NCBI RefSeq assembly: GCF_024708915.1
Contig: NZ_JANJXQ010000073.1
Location: forward strand, 1-58,189
Direction of reading: 5' to 3'
From: Thiobacillus sp.
GTDB taxonomy: Bacteria > Pseudomonadota > Gammaproteobacteria > Burkholderiales > Thiobacillaceae
DNA: 58,189 bases
Notes under the pieces: generated by a model
Told to the model about the DNA's origin: nothing
Databases searched by the model: none
Seen by the model: the letters and a program-made list of their open reading frames with translations, nothing else
Made by a program: the position numbers and the translations under genes
In this document: positions 46,085-54,893 of the stretch, one piece after another
Numbering within the stretch: the stretch's first letter is position 1
Layout: the number at the start of each line of letters is the position of its first letter

Positions 46085-46695
46085 GGCGGCTGGCCTGGTT
46101 CACACCTGCGCGCCAGGGGCTGGCGGGGCTGCTGCTGCTCGCGCTGCTGGCCGGCCTCCCATTGCGCCATCTGCTGGAGGCCAGCATGTGGCGCCACATG
46201 CTGCTGCAATATCCGTTGTGGCTGCTGGCCGGTGCGCTGATGGCGGGCACCCTGGGGCCCGGCGCGCAGCGTCGCCTCGCACGCTGGAACGCCCATGGCA
46301 TCGCCGGCCTGGCGGGCGTGGGCGTGGTGCTGTCGGTGCTGATGGTGCCGCGCGTGCTCGACCTGGCGCTGAACGACGTGCTGGTCGAAACGCTCAAGTG
46401 CGCCGCCCTGCTGCTGGCCGGGGCCGCGTTGCGCCTGTCATGGAACGCGGCCGGGCTGGTGCTGCAGGGCTTTTTCCTCGGCAATGTGCTGCCCATGATG
46501 GTGGTGGTGGGACAACTGTACATCGACGCCCCGCTGCGCCTGTGCAACGCCTACCTGCTCGACGACCAGGCGCGCCTGGGGCACTGGCTCATCGCCTTGG
46601 CGGCCGTGCTGGCCATGGCCTGGCTCGCGCATGTGGCCTGGTGGCTGGTGCGGCGCGAGGGCGCGGGCGCGAAGCTGACGGCGAGCGATCACTGA
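46081..46695 (+). CDS. Multi-spanning membrane protein, CtaG-like
   Basis: A 204-residue protein with about six hydrophobic helices. The segment LEASMWRHMLLQYPLWLLAG, with Met, His and Gln in a membrane helix, and the late GQLYIDAPLRLCNAYLLDDQ recall caa3-oxidase assembly proteins of the CtaG family. It is the last gene of the oxidase operon, so a copper or assembly role is likely but not shown. Confidence 0.65.
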   Translation: MRRLAWFTPARQGLAGLLLLALLAGLPLRHLLEASMWRHMLLQYPLWLLAGALMAGTLGPGAQRRLARWNAHGIAGLAGVGVVLSVLMVPRVLDLALNDVLVETLKCAALLLAGAALRLSWNAAGLVLQGFFLGNVLPMMVVVGQLYIDAPLRLCNAYLLDDQARLGHWLIALAAVLAMAWLAHVAWWLVRREGAGAKLTASDH

Positions 46696-46839
46696 GAATC
46701 TTCCGGCAGCCTGCGCGTTCCGGCAGCGGCCAGAGACAAGGGGCGTCAGGTCTATCTGAAACCACAAGGCAGGCCGGTCATGGCACGGGTAAAATCCGCT
46801 TGCCCGATCACGACGAGGACGGCGCCACGCCTCGATACC

Positions 46840-47049
46840 ATGTCCACGAATCCGACTGACACCGCCGAGCTTTGTTCGGGCTGCGTGTACTACCCGCCCA
46901 ATCTTCCGCCGCAGGCCTACAGCGCGGAAGACTGGGCGATGTTGCAACGCCTCAGTTGCGCGTTCGAGCACACGCCCGGCAGCGCCGACTGTCTTCTCGT
47001 TCGCAAGACGAGCTGTTCGCTGCTGGACCTCATGAACATGAACAAATAG
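46840..47049 (+). CDS. Small Cys-containing protein, unknown
   Basis: A 69-residue protein starting MSTNPTDTAELCSGCVYYPP with Cys pairs (CSGC; later Cys in LSCAF, DCLL, TSCSLL) that could bind a metal or form disulfides. No signal peptide is present. No family is recognised. It lies 145 bp after the oxidase operon; a longer start at 46780 is possible. Confidence 0.5.
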   Translation: MSTNPTDTAELCSGCVYYPPNLPPQAYSAEDWAMLQRLSCAFEHTPGSADCLLVRKTSCSLLDLMNMNK

Positions 47050-47079
47050 TCACCGCACGCCGAGCGAACGCCTGCCCGC

Positions 47080-48534
47080 TCACAGCAGCCACTCGATCGG
47101 CAGCAGCGACAGCAGCCAGACGCCGGCGCGCTGATGGAGCCGCGTCTGCGGCTCGACGTCGTGCTGCTCGGGCCGCCCGTCGCGCTCGCCGCGCCAGCGC
47201 AGCGCACCGTCGGGCGACAGCGACACTGTCCAGGCCGTCTGCGCCAGATGTTCGCTGATCCCGGCGGCGATGCGGCACGCCAGCGCGGGGCTGTCGATGA
47301 TGACGCCGAGTTCGGTGTTCAGGCGTGCCGAGCGCGGATCGAAGTTAAACGAACCGATGAAGACGCTGCGGCGATCGACCGAGAAAGTTTTCGCGTGCAG
47401 ACTGGCCGCCGAGCTCTTGCCCGCGCTGCCGCCCGAGCCCGAACCGAGCCCCACCCGCTTGCGTATGCGCGGCGCTTGCGGCGCAAGCCGCCATTCGAGC
47501 AGCTCGATGCCGGCGCGCAGCAGCGGCCGGCGCCGCTTGGCGTAGCCGGCGTGCACCGCGGCGACGTCGGTGGCCGCCAGCGAATTGGTCAGGATGCGGA
47601 TCGCGACGCCGCGCCGTGCGAGCTGCGCCAACGCCTCGACGCCGCGCGCGGTCGGCACGAAGTAGGCCGACACCAGATCGAAGCTCGATACCGAGTCGCC
47701 AACGATCGCATCGAGCCTGAACGACATCTGCTGCCGGCGCCCGGCGCGTCCGCGCGCCTTGGCCGGATCGTCGCTCAGCACGTGCACCGGCGCCCATTCG
47801 AGCGCGAGCTGCCCCTGCAGCAGTTGCCGCAGCGACGCAAGCTCGTGCACCGCGCGCACATACGCGGCCACCGCCGGGCTGCGCTCGAGCTCGGCCGCCT
47901 GCGCCGCCAGCTCGGCGCGGCGCGCATCGGTCAGACGCGGAATCAGACGGTGCACCGGACACGCCGACACGCTGTTCCAGTAGCGCTCGAAGTCGACCGC
48001 GACATCGCGCGCCACCGGGCCGACCGCGAGCACGTCGAGATCGGCGAACACGATTTCGTCGGTCGCGTCGAAGTACTTGTCGGCGACGTTGCGCCCGCCG
48101 ACGATGGTGGCCACCGCGTCGGCGGTGAACGATTTGTTGTGCATGCGCCGGTTGACGCGCGTGAAATCGATCAGGTAATTGATCCAGCGCGGCCGGCGAA
48201 TGCGCAGCGGATTGAACAGCCGCACCTCCAGGTTCGGATGCGTGTCGAGCTCGGCCAGCTTCTCGTCGAGCCCGACCGTGTTGTGGTCGTCGAGCAGCAG
48301 GCGCACCCGCACGCCGCGGTCGGCCGCGGCGCGCAAGGCGTTGAACAGCAGCGTGCCGGTCTTGTCGTCGTCCCAGATGTAGTACTGCACGTCGAGCGTG
48401 CGCTCGGCGGCGCGCGCCAGCAGCATGCGCGCAGCGAATGCGTCGAGCCCGTCGGGCAGTGGATGGATGCCGGAGCATCCCGGATGCGCGGCGGCCAGCG
48501 GCGCGATGGCGGCTTCGAGTGCACTGTCGTTCAT
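47080..48534 (-). CDS. Phospholipase D/cardiolipin-synthase-family protein
   Basis: A 484-residue protein with two HKD motifs: MHNKSFTADAVATIVGGRN and LHAKTFSVDRRSVFIGSFN, each with His, Lys, Asp and downstream Gly/Asn. An early LDVQYYIWDDDKTGTLL segment is typical of bacterial YmdC/ClsC-type enzymes, which transfer phosphatidyl groups. There is no clear signal peptide or membrane helix apart from the C-terminal LLSLLPIEWLL. ATG 48532-48534 was chosen for the conserved domain length. Confidence 0.9.
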   Translation of the reverse strand: MNDSALEAAIAPLAAAHPGCSGIHPLPDGLDAFAARMLLARAAERTLDVQYYIWDDDKTGTLLFNALRAAADRGVRVRLLLDDHNTVGLDEKLAELDTHPNLEVRLFNPLRIRRPRWINYLIDFTRVNRRMHNKSFTADAVATIVGGRNVADKYFDATDEIVFADLDVLAVGPVARDVAVDFERYWNSVSACPVHRLIPRLTDARRAELAAQAAELERSPAVAAYVRAVHELASLRQLLQGQLALEWAPVHVLSDDPAKARGRAGRRQQMSFRLDAIVGDSVSSFDLVSAYFVPTARGVEALAQLARRGVAIRILTNSLAATDVAAVHAGYAKRRRPLLRAGIELLEWRLAPQAPRIRKRVGLGSGSGGSAGKSSAASLHAKTFSVDRRSVFIGSFNFDPRSARLNTELGVIIDSPALACRIAAGISEHLAQTAWTVSLSPDGALRWRGERDGRPEQHDVEPQTRLHQRAGVWLLSLLPIEWLL

Positions 48535-48698
48535 GGCGCGGCAGACCTTAACCCAGCTTGGGCGGCGCACGCAACCGGCCCGATCCGATGCGTGACGTGC
48601 TGCGGTCGTCTCCGAGCCGCCGTATTTCCGGATCAATCACCGCATAGGTATAGTCGGTTTCTCGGCTGCGTCTTTGAATTTTGCAGGACAACTTCTCC

Positions 48699-49211
48699 AT
48701 GAAACGTAACCGGCACCTGGCGCCGCCCCCCGGCGTTCCGCACGACCGTCATCTGGCACGCGAATGGATGACGATGGGCCTGTACGTCTCGATCAGCCTG
48801 CTTGCGGCAATCGGCACCCTCGTGCAGACCGGCCATGGCGCCGAAAGCCCGATTCGGGCGTTGTGGGGGATACTTCTGGGCCTGGTCGTGGCGCACTGGT
48901 TCGCTTTCAGCCTGGCCGCCATCGCAACCGATACCGGGGAAGGCCGGCGTGAAGCCCTGCTCCATAGCGCCGCCGGCGTGGCCGGGGCGGCCAGCGTCGG
49001 GGTGGCGCTCACCCTGACGTCCTGGCTGGTGCCCGCGACATGGGAGACGGCGGCCATCACCGTGGTATTGATCGCTTACATCGCCCTCGCTGCGGTGACG
49101 GTGGCCCGGAGCCGCCAGGCCGACTGGTTTCGCACGGGTGTCATCGTTGCCGCCGTGCTGGCCCTGTCGCTGGGTATCGTACTGCTGAAGAATTTCCTGG
49201 GCGACCATTGA
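48699..49211 (+). CDS. Predicted integral membrane protein, unknown
   Basis: A 170-residue protein with a short His/Arg-rich N-terminus (HDRHLAREWMTMGLYVS) and four to five membrane helices (for example PIRALWGILLGLVVAHWFAF; AAITVVLIAYIALAAVTVA; VIVAAVLALSLGIVLL). No known family is recognised. ATG 48699 is preceded by a GCAGGA motif. It stands between the divergent PLD gene and the decayed chromate transporter. Confidence 0.75.
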   Translation: MKRNRHLAPPPGVPHDRHLAREWMTMGLYVSISLLAAIGTLVQTGHGAESPIRALWGILLGLVVAHWFAFSLAAIATDTGEGRREALLHSAAGVAGAASVGVALTLTSWLVPATWETAAITVVLIAYIALAAVTVARSRQADWFRTGVIVAAVLALSLGIVLLKNFLGDH

Positions 49212-49328
49212 ACCGGCCCGGACTGAACCGCGGCAGAACATCCATTTTTCGTCATCGTGATTCGCCATGAAGGAAAAACCGGAACCCACATCGCCCATCC
49301 GGACACTCACCGGGAAAGCGATGCACCC

Positions 49329-49812
49329 ATGACGGACGCCACCGGCGTCCCACGCCGCGAAGCCGCGGCAGCACGCGGTACGCCTGCCGAGGTTTTTGGC
49401 GCCTTCCTCAAGCTGGGGCTCACGTCCTTCGGCGGGCCGATCGCGCATCTGGGCTATTTCCGCACGGAGTTCGTCGAGCGCCGCCGCTGGCTGGACGACC
49501 GCAGCTACGCCGACCTGGTCGCCCTGTGCCAGTTCCTGCCGGGGCCGGCCACCAGCCAGGTGGGCATGGCGCTGGGACTGGGTCGCGCCATTCTGGGAGG
49601 GCTTGCGCCATCGCGCGGGCATCCAGACCGCGATGGCCGGCATTCTGCTGTCCGCCCTGTACGACCCGGTGTGGACGAGCGCCATCCACGGCAAGGCGGA
49701 TTTCGGGCTGGCCTTGCTCCTGTTCGGGCTGCTGACGGTCTGGCGCATGCCGCCGGCGCTCGTGGTGCTGCTGGCCGGACTGGCGGGCTGGATCATGGCG
49801 GTGAGCAACTGA
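49329..49812 (+). pseudogene. Chromate transporter ChrA, internally deleted
   Basis: The N-terminal half-motifs are intact (LKLGLTSFGGPIAHLGYFR, then LCQFLPGPATSQVGMALGLG). At about 49590 the frame jumps to C-terminal ChrA sequence (PFWEGLRHRAGIQTAM, then LSALYDPVWTSAIHG and LPPALVVLLAGLAG-like end) in the +1 frame. About 250 internal residues are missing, plus a smaller gap near AMAGI. The product cannot be a working transporter. Confidence 0.85.
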
Positions 49813-49874
49813 TGCGAAGCAGCCTCCCCGACGCGGAATTTCACATGCTCGACCACAGGTAAGGAAGAACCGCC

Positions 49875-50558
49875 ATGAACGATGCAAGCCTGCACGAAGC
49901 CATCATCTCGGGTTTTCTGAAGCAACAGCGCCCGCCGACGGTGCGCGAGATCGCCGAGCGCTTCCGCTGCGATGCAGCGCAGGCCCGCCAGGCGCTGCGC
50001 GCTCTCGCCGACAACCACGGCGTCGTGCTGCACCCCCATTCCGACGAGGTCTGGATTGCCCACCCGTTCTCCGCGGCCCCGACGACCTGCGTCGTCAAAT
50101 CCGGAACACGCAGATGGTGGGGAAACTGTGTCTGGTGTTCTTTAGGTCTCGCGCATCTGGCCGGCGGATCGGCCACCATCGAAACGCGGCTGGGTGCGAT
50201 CGACGACCACGCCGTCATCCGGATCGAGAACGGCAGGCTGCTCGACACCGACTACGTCGTGCATTTCCCGGTCCCGATGAAGCAGGCCTGGGACAACGTC
50301 GTCTATACGTGCTCGGTGCAACTGCTGTTCCGCGACGAGGCTCAGGTGGACGCATGGTGCGCGTCCCGAGGCATCCCGAAGGGCGATGTGCGCCCCATCG
50401 AGCAGATATGGAACTTCGCCCGCCAATGGTATGCACGCCACGCCGATGCAGATTGGACCAAGTGGACGCTGCGGGAAGCGATCGAGCTGTTCGCCCGCCA
50501 CCATCTGGATGGCCCCGTCTGGACGCTTGCGGATGATACGGGACGGGCCCGATTCTGA
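49875..50558 (+). CDS. Alkylmercury lyase (MerB)-like protein
   Basis: A 227-residue protein with an N-terminal winged-helix-like region (PTVREIAERFRCDAAQARQAL) and a MerB-like core: WGNCVWCSLGLAHLAGG and VVYTCSVQLLFRDEAQVDAW. MerB splits C-Hg bonds with two Cys and an Asp in a CALD-type motif; here the matching stretch is CSLG (Cys88, Gly91), so the Asp is absent. One Cys (Cys146) lies near the second position. Neighbouring metal-exporter remnants support a metal theme, but the reaction may differ from organomercurial lysis. No merR, merA or merT is nearby. Confidence 0.75.
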   Translation: MNDASLHEAIISGFLKQQRPPTVREIAERFRCDAAQARQALRALADNHGVVLHPHSDEVWIAHPFSAAPTTCVVKSGTRRWWGNCVWCSLGLAHLAGGSATIETRLGAIDDHAVIRIENGRLLDTDYVVHFPVPMKQAWDNVVYTCSVQLLFRDEAQVDAWCASRGIPKGDVRPIEQIWNFARQWYARHADADWTKWTLREAIELFARHHLDGPVWTLADDTGRARF

Positions 50559-50588
50559 GAGGCCATGCAGGGTGCGGGCACGTCCGGC

Positions 50589-51119
50589 TCAACCGTCGAC
50601 CGGATTCGGCGGCCCGTCCAGAAGCAGTTGGTAGAACGACAGATCCAGCCACCGCCCGAACTTGAAACCCACCTGCGGGAGCGTCCCCACGTGCCGGAAC
50701 CCCAGGCGTTCGTGCAGCGCAATGCTGCCCGAGTTGGCCGCGTCGATGCCGCCCACCATGGCGTGCACGCCGCGCTGCCGGGCCGCTGCGATCAAGGCCA
50801 GCATGACTTCATGGCCCAGGCCGCGGCCGCGATGGTCCTTGTGCACGTACACGGCGTGTTCGACCGTGTACTTGTAGGCCGGCCATGCCCGAAACGTCCC
50901 CAGGCTGCCGAACGCCAGCAGCGCGCCGTCCTCGTCCTCGACGCCGATGACCGGGAAGTTGCCCTGCTCCCTGGCCGCGAACCACGGCCCCATGCTCTCC
51001 GGAGCCCGCGGCACGTAGTCGTACAGGGCGGTCGAATTCAGGATCGCTTCATTGAGGATATCCAGAATGGCCGATGCGTGCCTGTCCAGCGAACACTGTA
51101 CGATGCGGCCTTTCGTCAT
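50589..51119 (-). CDS. GNAT N-acetyltransferase, phosphinothricin-acetyltransferase-like
   Basis: A 176-residue acetyl-CoA transferase with the pattern ILDILNEAILNSTALYDY, then EHAVYVHKDHRGRGLGHEV (acetyl-CoA pyrophosphate loop) and NSGSIALHERLGFRHVGTL typical of the Pat/YncA subgroup. It may acetylate a small amine or amino-acid analogue. ATG 51117-51119 is used; convergent with the MerB-like gene, 30 bp apart. Confidence 0.92.
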   Translation of the reverse strand: MTKGRIVQCSLDRHASAILDILNEAILNSTALYDYVPRAPESMGPWFAAREQGNFPVIGVEDEDGALLAFGSLGTFRAWPAYKYTVEHAVYVHKDHRGRGLGHEVMLALIAAARQRGVHAMVGGIDAANSGSIALHERLGFRHVGTLPQVGFKFGRWLDLSFYQLLLDGPPNPVDG

Positions 51120-51329
51120 GCGGGTCTCCAGAAGATGGGGGGCTGTACGCGAAGGCGCCAGCAGAAAAATTCGGCTGCGCAGGAGCGGATGGCGGGAACG
51201 GCACAGCCTGCCATCAACACCCGTTCGCCAATTATCATGCGGCTTTTCTCCAGTTGCCAGACGCCCTGTCTGTCTGAGCGTTTTGAATGGAAGCAGCATC
51301 AATCCACATCGATTTGAGGGTTTGTAGTC

Positions 51330-52090
51330 ATGGCCACGAACACATGCCAGGGCGATAGCTGCTCCGGCAGTCGCGGTTCGCAGGCCGTACCCGGGCCGGT
51401 TTCCGCCGGTGGCGCCTCGCGGCTGAGCCGATTCTCCGTCCCCAGGATGGATTGCCCCTCCGAGGAAAACCTCATTCGCATGGCTCTGGCGGATGCGTCG
51501 GGGGTGGGCGCCTTGGCGTTCGACCTGAAGGCCCGCGAGCTGACCGTGGCCCACGAAGGAGAACCCGACGCGGTGTTGGCCCGCCTCAGTTCCGCTGAAC
51601 CTGGGTGCGCGCGTGCTGGAAAACACCGAGCGCGCCGGATCGGTGCTCAGCCCCGACCCCGAGGGCGACGCCGCCGAGGCCCGGACGCTGAAGCTGCTGC
51701 TCGGCATCAACGGGGCGATGTTCGTCTTCGAGATGGTCGTGGGCGTCATGGCCCAGTCCACCGGCCTCATCGCTGACTCGCTCGACATGTTCGCGGACGC
51801 CGCGGTTTACGGGCTTGCGCTGTACGCCGTAGGCCGCGCTGCGGCGCTGAAGCTGAAGGCCGCGCACATTGCCGGCTGGCTTCAGGCAGCGCTCGCGCTG
51901 GGGGCATTGGCGGAAGTGATCCGGCGCGCCGTGTTCGGCAGCGAGCCCCAGTTCATGCTCATGATGGGCATGGGATTGCCGCCGGCGCACTGGTCGCCTG
52001 GACGGGCTCGCCCTCCCGGATCTGGTGATCGGCACACTCATCGGTCTCGTCGTGCTCAACGGCGCACGGCGAATCCTGAAGCTTGGCTAA
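51330..52090 (+). pseudogene. HMA-CDF metal exporter, decayed by frameshifts and deletion
   Basis: Frame 1 encodes an N-terminal heavy-metal-associated domain with MDCPSEENLIRMAL. An extra base near 51595 shifts to a second frame with the CDF start LLLGINGAMFVFEMVVGVMA and GLIADSLDMFADAAVYG (metal site HxxxD replaced by DSLDMFAD). Near 51965 about 40 residues that normally carry the second metal site are lost, and the end DLVIGTLIGLVVLNGARRIL lies in a further frame. The gene cannot give a full exporter. Confidence 0.85.
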
Positions 52091-52141
52091 GGCCGGCTGG
52101 GCGCGGCCCGGTGAAGTGCCGGGCTGACGTCGGCGCAAAAC

Positions 52142-52165
52142 AAAAAACCCCGCCGAGGCAGGGTC
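52142..52165 (-). terminator. Terminator of grxD (minus strand)
   Basis: Read on the minus strand, CCCTGCC and GGCGGGG form a 7-bp stem with a 2-nt loop followed by six T. It lies about 50 bp downstream of the grxD stop. Confidence 0.7.
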
Positions 52166-52168
52166 TGG

Positions 52169-52192
52169 AGCCGACATGAAGTCGGCTTTTTT
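52169..52192 (+). terminator. Terminator facing the metal-exporter remnant (plus strand)
   Basis: AGCCGAC and GTCGGCT form a 7-bp stem with loop ATGAA, followed by a T-run. With the hairpin at 52142 it isolates the accessory region from the convergent grxD gene. Confidence 0.75.
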
Positions 52193-52212
52193 GCGCGGTG
52201 CTGGACGGCGCG

Positions 52213-52533
52213 TCAGGCGGCCTGAGCTTCTTCCAGCAACTTCTGGATCTCGCCCTTCTGGTACATGTCGATCATGATGTCGCAGCCGCCGATCAGTTCG
52301 CCTTTGACGTAAAGCTGCGGGAAGGTCGGCCAGTTGGCGTAGTACTTCAGGTTTTCGAAGATTTCCGGATCAGCCAGCACGTTCACCGCCAGAAAATCCT
52401 TCAGGCCGCAGGCCTGCAGCACTTGCGCCGCGCGCGACGAAAAACCGCATTGCGGAAACTGGGGCGTGCCTTTCATGTACAGCACGACGGTATTGTTGGT
52501 GACTTGGTCACGAATGCGATCGAGGGGGGTCAT
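52213..52533 (-). CDS. grxD: Monothiol glutaredoxin Grx4 (GrxD)
   Basis: A 106-residue CGFS-type glutaredoxin with TPQFPQCGFSSRAAQVL (active Cys29), WPTFPQLYVKGELIGGCDI for glutathione binding, and the usual family length. It takes part in Fe-S cluster trafficking with glutathione and BolA-type partners. In many betaproteobacteria grxD directly follows hemA-prfA-prmC; here about 3.1 kb of other genes intervene. Confidence 0.97.
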   Translation of the reverse strand: MTPLDRIRDQVTNNTVVLYMKGTPQFPQCGFSSRAAQVLQACGLKDFLAVNVLADPEIFENLKYYANWPTFPQLYVKGELIGGCDIMIDMYQKGEIQKLLEEAQAA

Positions 52534-52596
52534 GGCAGGCTCCTGAATAATACTTGACTGGAATGCTCGGGAATTATACGCGCGGCGAAGTCGGCG

Positions 52597-53694
52597 TCAA
52601 GCCGGTTTGGGGGTGCGCGGGTAGGGGCTGACGAATGCCTTGTGGAGCAGGTGCGGAATCAGCAGTTGCGGAGGCATGCGCAGCCAGTGGGCGCGGATGA
52701 AGGCGGCCAGGCGCGCGGCCGGCGTGAAAGCATCGGCACAACTGGCGTGGGCGGGCGCCAGCGCGCGCCTGAAAATGCTGTCCATCAGGGCGAGCGTGGC
52801 GCGATTGGGTGCGGCGGCATCCAGCGTGGCGATCATGCTGCCGGGGATGGGCGTGTCGAGAAAATAGCGCAGATAACGCAGCGCGTAGAACAATGGGCGG
52901 CTCAACTGCAGTTCGCTGGCGCGTGCGGCCAGGCGCGGCCAGAATTCGCGATCCACGGCGGCGTCGCGCAGCAGCAGGTCGAGGTCGGTCAGGTCGCGCA
53001 GGCCGTGCGGCAGTTCGCCGTCGTGGAACAGATGGGTGGCGGAATGCAGGATGCGGTCTTCCGCCGCCAGCACATAGACGCCGGGCAGGCTTTCCACCGC
53101 GACGGCGCGGCTGCGCAGCTTGGCGGAGTCGGGATGGTAGCGCGCGGTGTCGGGCAGGATCGCGTGGTGCACGTCGATCACGGTGGCGCGCTGGATATGC
53201 TGCATCGGGGGGATCTCGTGCATCCAGCGGCGGTAATAGCGCTTGTCGTATTCCGACAGTCCACTGGCGTGCCAGCTGGCCAGCATGAGCGAGGACTCGG
53301 CCCGCGGCAGATACTCGCGCGGCACCAGGATGTCGATGTCGTTGAACAGCCGCCCTTCGGCGGCGGGCAGGTCGGCGGCGACGTAGGCTGCGCCCTTGAG
53401 CACGATCAGCGGGACGTCGAGGTCGGCCAGCGCGGTGCGGATCTGCTGCAACTCCCAGCGCACGGCTGTTCGCTGCTTGTCGGCCAGCGTTCTGGCTGCA
53501 TCGAAATGCCAGCGCGCCACGCCCGGTATCGCGGCGGTCAGACCGTGCCGATGAAAACGGTGCGCCAGGCGCGCCAGCAGACCCGCCGCCCGGGCCTGCC
53601 GCACCAGGGTGTCCCATTCGCTGCTGGAAAAACGGCTGATGGAATCGGGCGAGCGCAGGGTGCAGGCGAGCAGATCGCGGGAGGTGGATTTCAT
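52597..53694 (-). CDS. Nucleotidyltransferase-family protein of HPr-rel-A type system
   Basis: A 365-residue protein of the uncharacterised nucleotidyltransferase family (NTP_transf_5-like). The core VPLIVLKGAAYVAADLPA, GRLFNDIDILVPREYL with paired Asp, and VIDVHHAILPDTARY form the catalytic-like region; the C-terminal half is helical. Related proteins occur beside HprK-like kinases in lasso-peptide clusters. It starts 5 bp after the kinase stop. Whether it transfers a nucleotide, and to what, is unknown. Confidence 0.8.
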   Translation of the reverse strand: MKSTSRDLLACTLRSPDSISRFSSSEWDTLVRQARAAGLLARLAHRFHRHGLTAAIPGVARWHFDAARTLADKQRTAVRWELQQIRTALADLDVPLIVLKGAAYVAADLPAAEGRLFNDIDILVPREYLPRAESSLMLASWHASGLSEYDKRYYRRWMHEIPPMQHIQRATVIDVHHAILPDTARYHPDSAKLRSRAVAVESLPGVYVLAAEDRILHSATHLFHDGELPHGLRDLTDLDLLLRDAAVDREFWPRLAARASELQLSRPLFYALRYLRYFLDTPIPGSMIATLDAAAPNRATLALMDSIFRRALAPAHASCADAFTPAARLAAFIRAHWLRMPPQLLIPHLLHKAFVSPYPRTPKPA

Positions 53695-53699
53695 GCGGT

Positions 53700-54620
53700 T
53701 CAGGAAATACGGCGCTCGGCCAGGCGGTCGAATGCGGCGACGGCCTCGCGCAATTGTCCGTAGCGGAAATCGTAGCATGCCGTCTGGTCGATCAAGGCGG
53801 TGCCGACACGAAAGCCGTCGGCGCCCAAATGACTGTAATTGAATGCGTTTTGTGCCAGGAACATGAAGGTCTGGGCTTGCGGGCGTGGGCTGAGGGTGGC
53901 GGGCGCACCGGCCTGCCACTTGGGGAAAATCACCCAGCCGGGACGCGCCGCTTCGTGCTGGCGCAACACGCTGTCGCGCGGCGGCCGCATGTGCGCCACC
54001 GTGCCTTTGACGGTGTCGTGCGAGGCACGGTTGATGTAGGCTTCCGGGTCGAACTGGCGGATGACTTCGATCGACTGGTTTTTCAGGCTGACCGGACGCG
54101 GCAGCGGCTGAATCAGGCCGGTTTTGCGGTTGATCAGGGTGAGTTCGTCGGACAGCAGGCGCCAGCCCGACAGCACCAGGCCGGCGGTCAGCGTGCTTTT
54201 TCCGGAGCCGGGCGGGGCGGGCAGAATCGCCGCCAGGCCATTTTTTTCGACGACGGCGGCGTGGATGATGAGGAAGTGATGCGCCTGCGTCGACACGCAC
54301 CAGTTGAGGCCCCATTCCAGCATCGGAAAAGCCTGGTCGCGCGGCAGCGGCTTGAAAGGGCGCATGCCGTCGAACGAAAAAGCGACCTGGGGGCGCAGCC
54401 AGCGGCGCAGACTGGCGGGCGGATTGACCGACACGTGAAAATCGGCAAAGGCCTCGTGCGCGCTGCGCACCTCGAACTGGCCGTAGAGTTCGGCCAGGCC
54501 TTCCGCCACGTGCGGGATGCGCGACTGCACCTTGAGCGAAAATGGCCCGGTGCGCAGCCAGACGCCGGTTCCGGCCAGCTGCCTGCGCAACTCGGCGGGG
54601 GGCAGTTGCAGCAGTTTCAT
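53700..54620 (-). CDS. HprK-related kinase A
   Basis: A 306-residue P-loop protein of the HPr-kinase-like superfamily. The ATP-binding segment is AAILPAPPGSGKSTLTAGLV, followed by WRLLSDELTLINRKTG (Asp/Glu pair at the HprK active site) and the family-specific PLPRPVSLKNQSIEVI. There is no HPr or PTS gene nearby, so catabolite repression is not its job. HprK relatives in paeninodin-type lasso clusters phosphorylate a C-terminal Ser of a peptide, which suggests a peptide or protein target here. It overlaps the PqqD-like gene by ATGA. Confidence 0.88.
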   Translation of the reverse strand: MKLLQLPPAELRRQLAGTGVWLRTGPFSLKVQSRIPHVAEGLAELYGQFEVRSAHEAFADFHVSVNPPASLRRWLRPQVAFSFDGMRPFKPLPRDQAFPMLEWGLNWCVSTQAHHFLIIHAAVVEKNGLAAILPAPPGSGKSTLTAGLVLSGWRLLSDELTLINRKTGLIQPLPRPVSLKNQSIEVIRQFDPEAYINRASHDTVKGTVAHMRPPRDSVLRQHEAARPGWVIFPKWQAGAPATLSPRPQAQTFMFLAQNAFNYSHLGADGFRVGTALIDQTACYDFRYGQLREAVAAFDRLAERRIS

Positions 54621-54889
54621 GCGGGTTTCAGCAGCCCAATTGCGCGCAGGCTGGCGAGGGTGTCTTCAATCGATTCATGGAATTGCGGTGTGTTCGCCAC
54701 GCCGAGGCGTGCCGCCAATGCTGTGGCGAGGCCGACCGAGGTATAACCGGGATGATCATGGCAGAGCTGATACAACGCCAGCGTCAGGGGTTTCAGATAA
54801 TGGGTGTCGCCCGACGCCGTATCGTAGACGACCGCTTCGTCTCCCCAGCTTTTCAGCAGACGCGACGCGAGAGGCGTAGCGGGCGCCAT
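54617..54889 (-). CDS. PqqD-like peptide chaperone, HPr-rel-A system
   Basis: A 90-residue PqqD-family protein: EAVVYDTASGDTHYLKPLTLALYQLC matches the beta-hairpin and helix that bind leader peptides in RiPP systems, and the C-terminal helix reads IEDTLASLRAIGLLKP. It probably presents a substrate to the HprK-related kinase or nucleotidyltransferase. It starts 4 bp after the stop of the exported-protein gene and overlaps the kinase gene. Confidence 0.85.
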   Translation of the reverse strand: MAPATPLASRLLKSWGDEAVVYDTASGDTHYLKPLTLALYQLCHDHPGYTSVGLATALAARLGVANTPQFHESIEDTLASLRAIGLLKPA

Positions 54890-54893
54890 CGCA

